Under the pieces are notes generated by a model. That model made no database searches. It was given only the letters and a program-made list of their open reading frames with translations, and was not told where the DNA came from. The translations under genes were made by a program, and so were the position numbers. From contig CAIXQT010000137.1 of assembly GCA_903921665.1 (NCBI GenBank), positions 1 through 10,524 on the forward strand: a stretch of DNA of 10,524 bases. The letters are read 5' to 3'. Source of the DNA: an uncultured Opitutia bacterium (GTDB lineage Bacteria > Verrucomicrobiota > Verrucomicrobiia > Opitutales > UBA953). Positions 6,946-10,524 of this stretch are shown here, piece after piece (positions within the stretch are counted from its first letter, which is position 1; each line of letters begins with the position of its first letter).

Positions 6946-8148
6946 ATGCGCCTGCTCGCCCCTCTGCTCCTACTTTGCTCCGCAGCCTTCGCCGAGGCCC
7001 CCGCTGACCGTAAGGTCGTGCTTGGTCTCATCGATACCTGCGCCCAGGCGCCCAAGGTCCATGAAGCCGAAGGCTTCAAGCCCGATGGTACAGTCCGCGC
7101 AATCTTCTACGATGCGCTGCCTTGGAACGGAAAGCCGACGCGCGTCTTTGCCTGGATCGGATTACCGGCCAAGCGCGGAGGCAAGGTCCCCGGCGTGGTG
7201 CTCATCCATGGCGGCGGCGGCACGGCCTTCAAGGAATGGGTGAAGAAATGGAACGACCAAGGCTTTGCGGCCATCAGCATCGCCGTCGAAGGCCAGACCG
7301 ACGTGAACGAAAACAAAGTGAAGGGACGCAGTACTTGGGCCCGCCATGCCTTTGCTGGACCTGCCCGTGACGGCACCTTCGCCGATACGAAGTTACCGCT
7401 GAAGGAACAGTGGATGTATCACGCCCTCGCCGATACGATGCTGGCGAATTCTCTCCTGCGCGCACTCCCCGAAGTCGATGCCTCGAAGATCGGCGTGATG
7501 GGCATCTCGTGGGGCGGCGTGATCACGAGCACGGTTGTCGGGCTCGATGAACGTTTCGCCTTCGGCATCCCGACCTATGGCTGCGGACATCTCTTCGACG
7601 CAGAGAACGGCTGGGGCAAAGCCCTGCATGACAACGAAGGCTACCAACAGGTCTGGGACGGCATGAACTACGCCGAGCGCCTGAAGATGCCGGTCCTCTG
7701 GCTCTCCTGGCCGCAGGACGCCCACTTCCCGCTGGGCTGCCAAGCCGAGAACTACCGCAAAGCACCCGGGCCTCGCATGGTCTCGCTCGTCTCGAAGATG
7801 GGCCACAGCCACCCCGCCGGCTGGAACCCGCCCGATAGCTATGCCTTCGCGAAGAGCGTCGTCGAGACCGGCAAACCGTGGGGCAGCTCGCCTTCAGCCA
7901 AGACCGAGTCCGGCACGGCCATCGCCGTCTTCCATTCCACCCAGCCCATCACGCGCGCCGTCCTCGTGTCGACGACCGACAAGGGCTTCACTGGCACACG
8001 GAAATGGATCGAGGCGCCCGCCATGGCCGCCAGCGGCGGCGGCGGCACGACGACCTCCGCTCCGTTGCCCCCCGGCACGACCGCCTGGTATATCAACGCC
8101 TACGCCGACCAGCTGACGCTCACCTCCGATTACCAGGAAATCAAATGA
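6946..8148 (+). CDS. Exported alpha/beta hydrolase (acetylxylan esterase/dienelactone hydrolase type)
   Basis: The 400-residue protein has a signal peptide ending A-F-A (about 1-16) and an alpha/beta-hydrolase core. The oxyanion strand is V-L-I-H-G-G-G-G at 85-92. The nucleophile elbow G-I-S-W-G at 186-190 places Ser188 as catalytic. The acid is probably Asp258 in W-P-Q-D-A-H, and the base His287 or His289 in M-G-H-S-H-P. A beta-rich C-terminal segment (about 320-400) resembles the small sandwich often fused to this family. Secreted members next to glycan genes usually remove acetyl or other acyl groups from polysaccharides, so deacylation of the same glycan is a sensible guess; peptide or other ester substrates remain possible. 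A Gly-rich turn lies at 364-367. No Shine-Dalgarno precedes the start. The stop overlaps the downstream propeller gene as ATGA. The fold and triad are well supported, the substrate is not. Confidence 0.85.
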   Translation: MRLLAPLLLLCSAAFAEAPADRKVVLGLIDTCAQAPKVHEAEGFKPDGTVRAIFYDALPWNGKPTRVFAWIGLPAKRGGKVPGVVLIHGGGGTAFKEWVKKWNDQGFAAISIAVEGQTDVNENKVKGRSTWARHAFAGPARDGTFADTKLPLKEQWMYHALADTMLANSLLRALPEVDASKIGVMGISWGGVITSTVVGLDERFAFGIPTYGCGHLFDAENGWGKALHDNEGYQQVWDGMNYAERLKMPVLWLSWPQDAHFPLGCQAENYRKAPGPRMVSLVSKMGHSHPAGWNPPDSYAFAKSVVETGKPWGSSPSAKTESGTAIAVFHSTQPITRAVLVSTTDKGFTGTRKWIEAPAMAASGGGGTTTSAPLPPGTTAWYINAYADQLTLTSDYQEIK

Positions 8149-9041
8149 TCCGTCCCCTCCTCTGCCTGCTCCTCACAGGCCTCTCGCTCGCCGCCGCTGA
8201 CCAGCCGGCGGGACGCTCCTTCCTGATGCTCGGAGGCCTGACGCAGATCGTCGACGCCGCCGGCAAAGTCACTTGGAAATATCCCGCGGTCACGCGCGAT
8301 GGTTATATCCTACCGAACGGCAACCTGCTGCTCACGCTCTCGAAGACGAAGGCCTATCCCGGCGGTGCCGTCGTCGAAGTGACCCGCGACCAGAAAGTCG
8401 TCTGGGAATACAAGGGTACGCAGTCGGAAGTGAACACGGCCGTCCTGCTGGATAACGGCAACGTGATGCTGACCGAAGCCGGCGATAAGCCGCGCCTGCT
8501 CGAGGTCGCTCGCGACGGCTCGATCAAGGTCGAGATCCCGCTAGGTTGCCAGGTCTCCAACCACCACCTGCAGAGCCGCATGGCCCGCAAGCTGCCTAAC
8601 GGGCATTACCTCGTGCCGCAGGATAAGACCGTCCGCGAATATGACGGCGCCGGAAAAGTCGTCTGGGAACGCAAGAGCCCGGAGTCGACCTTGGATAACC
8701 GCTCCTTCTGCTGCCTGCGTAACGCCGCCGGCCACACGCTCATCAGCCTGACCGTCGGCAATCACGTCATCGAGGTCGACGCCGCCGGTAAGATCGTCTG
8801 GGAACTCCGCGACGGCGACCTGCCGGGCGTATCGGTCAACCGTGCCACCGCCCTTTCTTGGCTGCCCAACGGCAACATCGTCTTCAGCAACTACGCCGCC
8901 CGCGCCCCGCAGCCTAAACTCGTCGAGATCACCCGCGATAAACAGGTCGTCTGGACCTACGTCGATAAGTCCAACCAGGGCGTGCACGAATTTCAGCTGC
9001 TTGACGCCGAGGGCAAGCCACAGGTCGGCGTGCTCAGATAA
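8145..9041 (+). CDS. Exported PQQ-like/arylsulfotransferase-like beta-propeller protein
   Basis: The 298-residue product starts with a signal peptide (about 1-18, ending A-A-A). Blade repeats alternate L-P-N-G-N/H strands (56-60, 150-154, 240-244, and L-D-N-G-N at 102-106) with D-x-x-G-K-V-x-W strands (Trp at 44, 87, 174, 219 and 270). This gives five or six blades of the kind seen in PQQ-like and arylsulfotransferase-like propellers. At under 300 residues it is much shorter than bacterial arylsulfate sulfotransferases (about 570-600), and I cannot place a catalytic His, so a binding or scaffold role is more likely than sulfate transfer. The frame is open well upstream within the esterase gene (to an ATG at 7878), but the ATG at 8145 is preferred: it gives the signal peptide, forms the ATGA overlap and has AGGA at 8135-8138, the only convincing Shine-Dalgarno in the window. 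Confidence 0.82.
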   Translation: MIRPLLCLLLTGLSLAAADQPAGRSFLMLGGLTQIVDAAGKVTWKYPAVTRDGYILPNGNLLLTLSKTKAYPGGAVVEVTRDQKVVWEYKGTQSEVNTAVLLDNGNVMLTEAGDKPRLLEVARDGSIKVEIPLGCQVSNHHLQSRMARKLPNGHYLVPQDKTVREYDGAGKVVWERKSPESTLDNRSFCCLRNAAGHTLISLTVGNHVIEVDAAGKIVWELRDGDLPGVSVNRATALSWLPNGNIVFSNYAARAPQPKLVEITRDKQVVWTYVDKSNQGVHEFQLLDAEGKPQVGVLR

Positions 9042-9073
9042 GCGAAAGTCTTTAATATCAGGCCCCGCGGCCT

Positions 9074-9102
9074 TAAGTCGGGAACTTAGCCCCCTCGGGG
9101 CT
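9074..9102. promoter_or_regulatory. Two adjoining hairpins in the gap before the cytochrome c gene
   Basis: The 125-bp gap (9042-9166) contains TAAGT at 9074-9078 pairing with ACTTA at 9084-9088, and AGCCCC at 9088-9093 pairing with GGGGCT at 9097-9102 around a 3-nt loop. The stems share base 9088, so they compete for it. The second stem could weakly terminate transcription after the propeller gene, but TGTC follows rather than a T-run. A TATCGATA palindrome at 9130-9137 lies 29 bases before the ATG. TTGTCA at 9102-9107 resembles a -35 box but has no good -10 partner. This gap probably holds the promoter for the cytochrome gene, though I cannot locate it. Confidence 0.4.
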
Positions 9103-9166
9103 TGTCACCCCTTGGAGTGTCGGCACTCATATCGATACCCCAGCCCCTTCCGGACCCCGTCATTTC

Positions 9167-10524
9167 ATGAAGCTCCTGCTCCCTGTCCTTTTCGTCTCCT
9201 TGGCCTTCGCGGCTGAAGATGCCCCGGAGGTTCGTCTGAATGCCAAGCACCAGCAGCTCTTCAAGGACAACTGCGTCTCTTGCCACGGCCCGGAGAAGCA
9301 GAAAGGCCATTTCCGCATCGACCAGCTTCCCCTCTTGGTCGACACCGTCGAGACCGCCGAGCGCTGGCAGAAGGTGCTCAACCAGATCAACTCGGGCGAG
9401 ATGCCGCCCGAACAGGAGAAGCAGCCCTCCGCCTCCGCGAAGACGGAGCTGCTCGACGATCTTTCAAACATGATGGTGGCCGCCCGCAAGAAACTGGGCG
9501 ACCAGAACGGCGTCATCACGATGCGCCGCCTCAACCGACGCGAATACCGCAACAGCCTCCGCGAACTACTCGGCGTCGAAATCAACGTCAGCGAACTCCC
9601 GCCCGACGGCGGCTCGAACGGCTTCGATACCGTCGGTGCCAACCTCTTCATTTCGGCGAACCAGATCGACCAGTATCAACAACTGGGCCGTGAGGCCCTG
9701 GAAGAAGGTTTCGCCTGGCAACTCTCCGCCGGCGTGCAGAAGAAACTGCGCTACGAGGGAGAGACGATGACCCCGAAGGTCCGCGACTTCGTCAAATACC
9801 AGATCGACGCCCAACAACGGGCGATAAAATGGAAAGCCGCCGTCGAGGCCGCCATCGCCAAACCTGAAAACGCCACCATCGTCGCCCAGCTGAAGAAAGA
9901 GACGAATAACAACGCCAGCCGACTCCGCCGCGAATGGGCCCGCATCCCCGGCGCCCCCAATCCGCGCGACTTCGGCTTCGACAAGAAAGGCGAGAACGAC
10001 GCCGACCTCGCGAACGATTCGCTCAGCGCCAGTTGGCTCAAATACCACCAGTATTACGCCGGCATGCCGGACGTGGACCGTGGCGCCTACCTCGGCACCC
10101 AGACCCGTCACCCGGCTGAGATCAACCTGAACTACATCGAAATCCTGGTCCCGTATGATTGGCCGGTCGGCGAGTATGTCGTCCGCGTCCGTACCGCTGC
10201 CGTGAAGGACGCCCCTAAGGAACGCCGCTTCCTGGACTTCGGCATCCACGCCCGGACCGCCAAGGTCATGGCCACCCGCGAGATCTCCGGCACGATCGGG
10301 AACCCCCAGGTGGTCGAATTCCCGCTCACGATGACCCGCGGTAATGCCACCGCCCGGGACAACCGACTGGTTTATCTCCGAGAGAAAGGCAGCTGGGATG
10401 ATAACGACGAAGGCGGCCGCAAGCGCAGCGAGGCCTTGAAGCGCAACGGCGTCGGACCCGAGCTGGCGCTCTGGGTCGACTGGGTCGAGATCGAACGCGT
10501 CCCCAACTCCGCGAAGCCGAAACC
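9167..10524 (+). CDS. Exported cytochrome c with PSCyt1 and DUF1587 domains (partial)
   Basis: The frame runs from the ATG at 9167 without a stop to the window edge, giving 452 residues and a missing C-terminus. A signal peptide (about 1-15, ending A-F-A) precedes a PSCyt1 cytochrome domain: heme motif C-V-S-C-H at 36-40, the K-G-H-F-R-I-D strand, W67 and M-P-P at 79-81, whose Met is the usual axial ligand. DUF1587 follows at about 119-180 with R-L-N-R-R-E-Y, L-L-G-V and L-P-P-D-G..G-F-D. Next comes a Lys/Arg-rich, apparently helical stretch (about 182-275) and a beta-rich region (about 320-440) with G-E-Y-V-V-R-V-R. Family members usually continue with DUF1592, DUF1588 and DUF1585, probably beyond this window. 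They are typical of Planctomycetota and Verrucomicrobiota and probably handle electrons in the periplasm, with unknown partners. The nearby FAD oxidoreductase is a candidate donor. The start is set by the signal peptide; no Shine-Dalgarno is seen. Confidence 0.9.
   Translation, partial: MKLLLPVLFVSLAFAAEDAPEVRLNAKHQQLFKDNCVSCHGPEKQKGHFRIDQLPLLVDTVETAERWQKVLNQINSGEMPPEQEKQPSASAKTELLDDLSNMMVAARKKLGDQNGVITMRRLNRREYRNSLRELLGVEINVSELPPDGGSNGFDTVGANLFISANQIDQYQQLGREALEEGFAWQLSAGVQKKLRYEGETMTPKVRDFVKYQIDAQQRAIKWKAAVEAAIAKPENATIVAQLKKETNNNASRLRREWARIPGAPNPRDFGFDKKGENDADLANDSLSASWLKYHQYYAGMPDVDRGAYLGTQTRHPAEINLNYIEILVPYDWPVGEYVVRVRTAAVKDAPKERRFLDFGIHARTAKVMATREISGTIGNPQVVEFPLTMTRGNATARDNRLVYLREKGSWDDNDEGGRKRSEALKRNGVGPELALWVDWVEIERVPNSAKPK

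Noticed and set aside
5514..7079. A 521-codon open frame on the - strand across the FG-GAP gene
   Set aside because: It is antisense to a gene with clear D-x-N-x-D-G repeats and a signal peptide. Its composition is low-complexity and it shows no domain I recognise. Long antisense frames are expected with GC-rich codon use.
7878..8144. An 89-residue N-terminal extension of the PQQ-like propeller
   Set aside because: It lies in another frame of the esterase gene, is rich in Arg and His without a fold, and would bury the signal peptide. The ATG at 8145 fits better.
9102..9132. Sigma-70-type promoter with -35 TTGTCA
   Set aside because: No good -10 box lies 16-18 bases downstream. The best A/T-rich match, TCATAT at 9127-9132, is 19 bases away and poor.

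Overview
The window looks like part of a chromosome from the Planctomycetota-Verrucomicrobiota group, most likely a Verrucomicrobiota member close to the Opitutae. The reasons are the high GC content, the near absence of Shine-Dalgarno sites, and the set of exported proteins: a DUF1587-type planctomycete cytochrome c, FG-GAP and BNR propellers, a PF12831 FAD oxidoreductase and a DUF1080-like lectin fold. These families are abundant in the glycan-degrading loci of that group. No marker gene fixes the lineage, so the assignment is an inference.

All eight genes are on the + strand. In order they are: the end of a concanavalin-like (DUF1080/LamG-type) protein (to 232); an 806-residue tandem sialidase-like double propeller (229-2649); an exported FAD-dependent oxidoreductase (2718-4340); a sialidase-like lipoprotein (4337-5536); a seven-repeat FG-GAP/VCBS lipoprotein (5613-6863); an exported alpha/beta hydrolase of the acetylxylan-esterase/dienelactone-hydrolase type (6946-8148); a PQQ-like/arylsulfotransferase-like beta-propeller (8145-9041); and a cytochrome c with PSCyt1 and DUF1587 domains that runs off the right edge (9167 onward). 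The last gene has no stop inside the window.

Three junctions are ATGA stop/start overlaps (229-232, 4337-4340, 8145-8148), which suggests translational coupling. The other four gaps (68, 76, 82 and 125 bp) each contain a clear inverted repeat. The strongest is a 38-nt nested palindrome at 6888-6925, which looks like a REP/RAYT-type dispersed repeat. The hairpin at 5588-5616 includes the start codon of the FG-GAP gene and seems to share the core and outer arms of that palindrome.

Every product begins with a secretion or lipoprotein signal (the first gene's N-terminus is outside the window). The whole cluster therefore acts in the periplasm or at the cell surface. The likely job is processing of a complex, probably decorated (acylated or acidic) glycan: sialidase-fold enzymes or binders, an esterase for acyl groups, a redox enzyme, a cytochrome that could accept electrons, and propellers or lectin folds for binding. 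No classical glycoside hydrolase, sulfatase, SusC/D pair or regulator is visible, so the substrate cannot be named. I did not find a convincing wholly new system. The most notable points are the matched catalytic-type residues in three sialidase-fold domains and the hairpins at gene starts.
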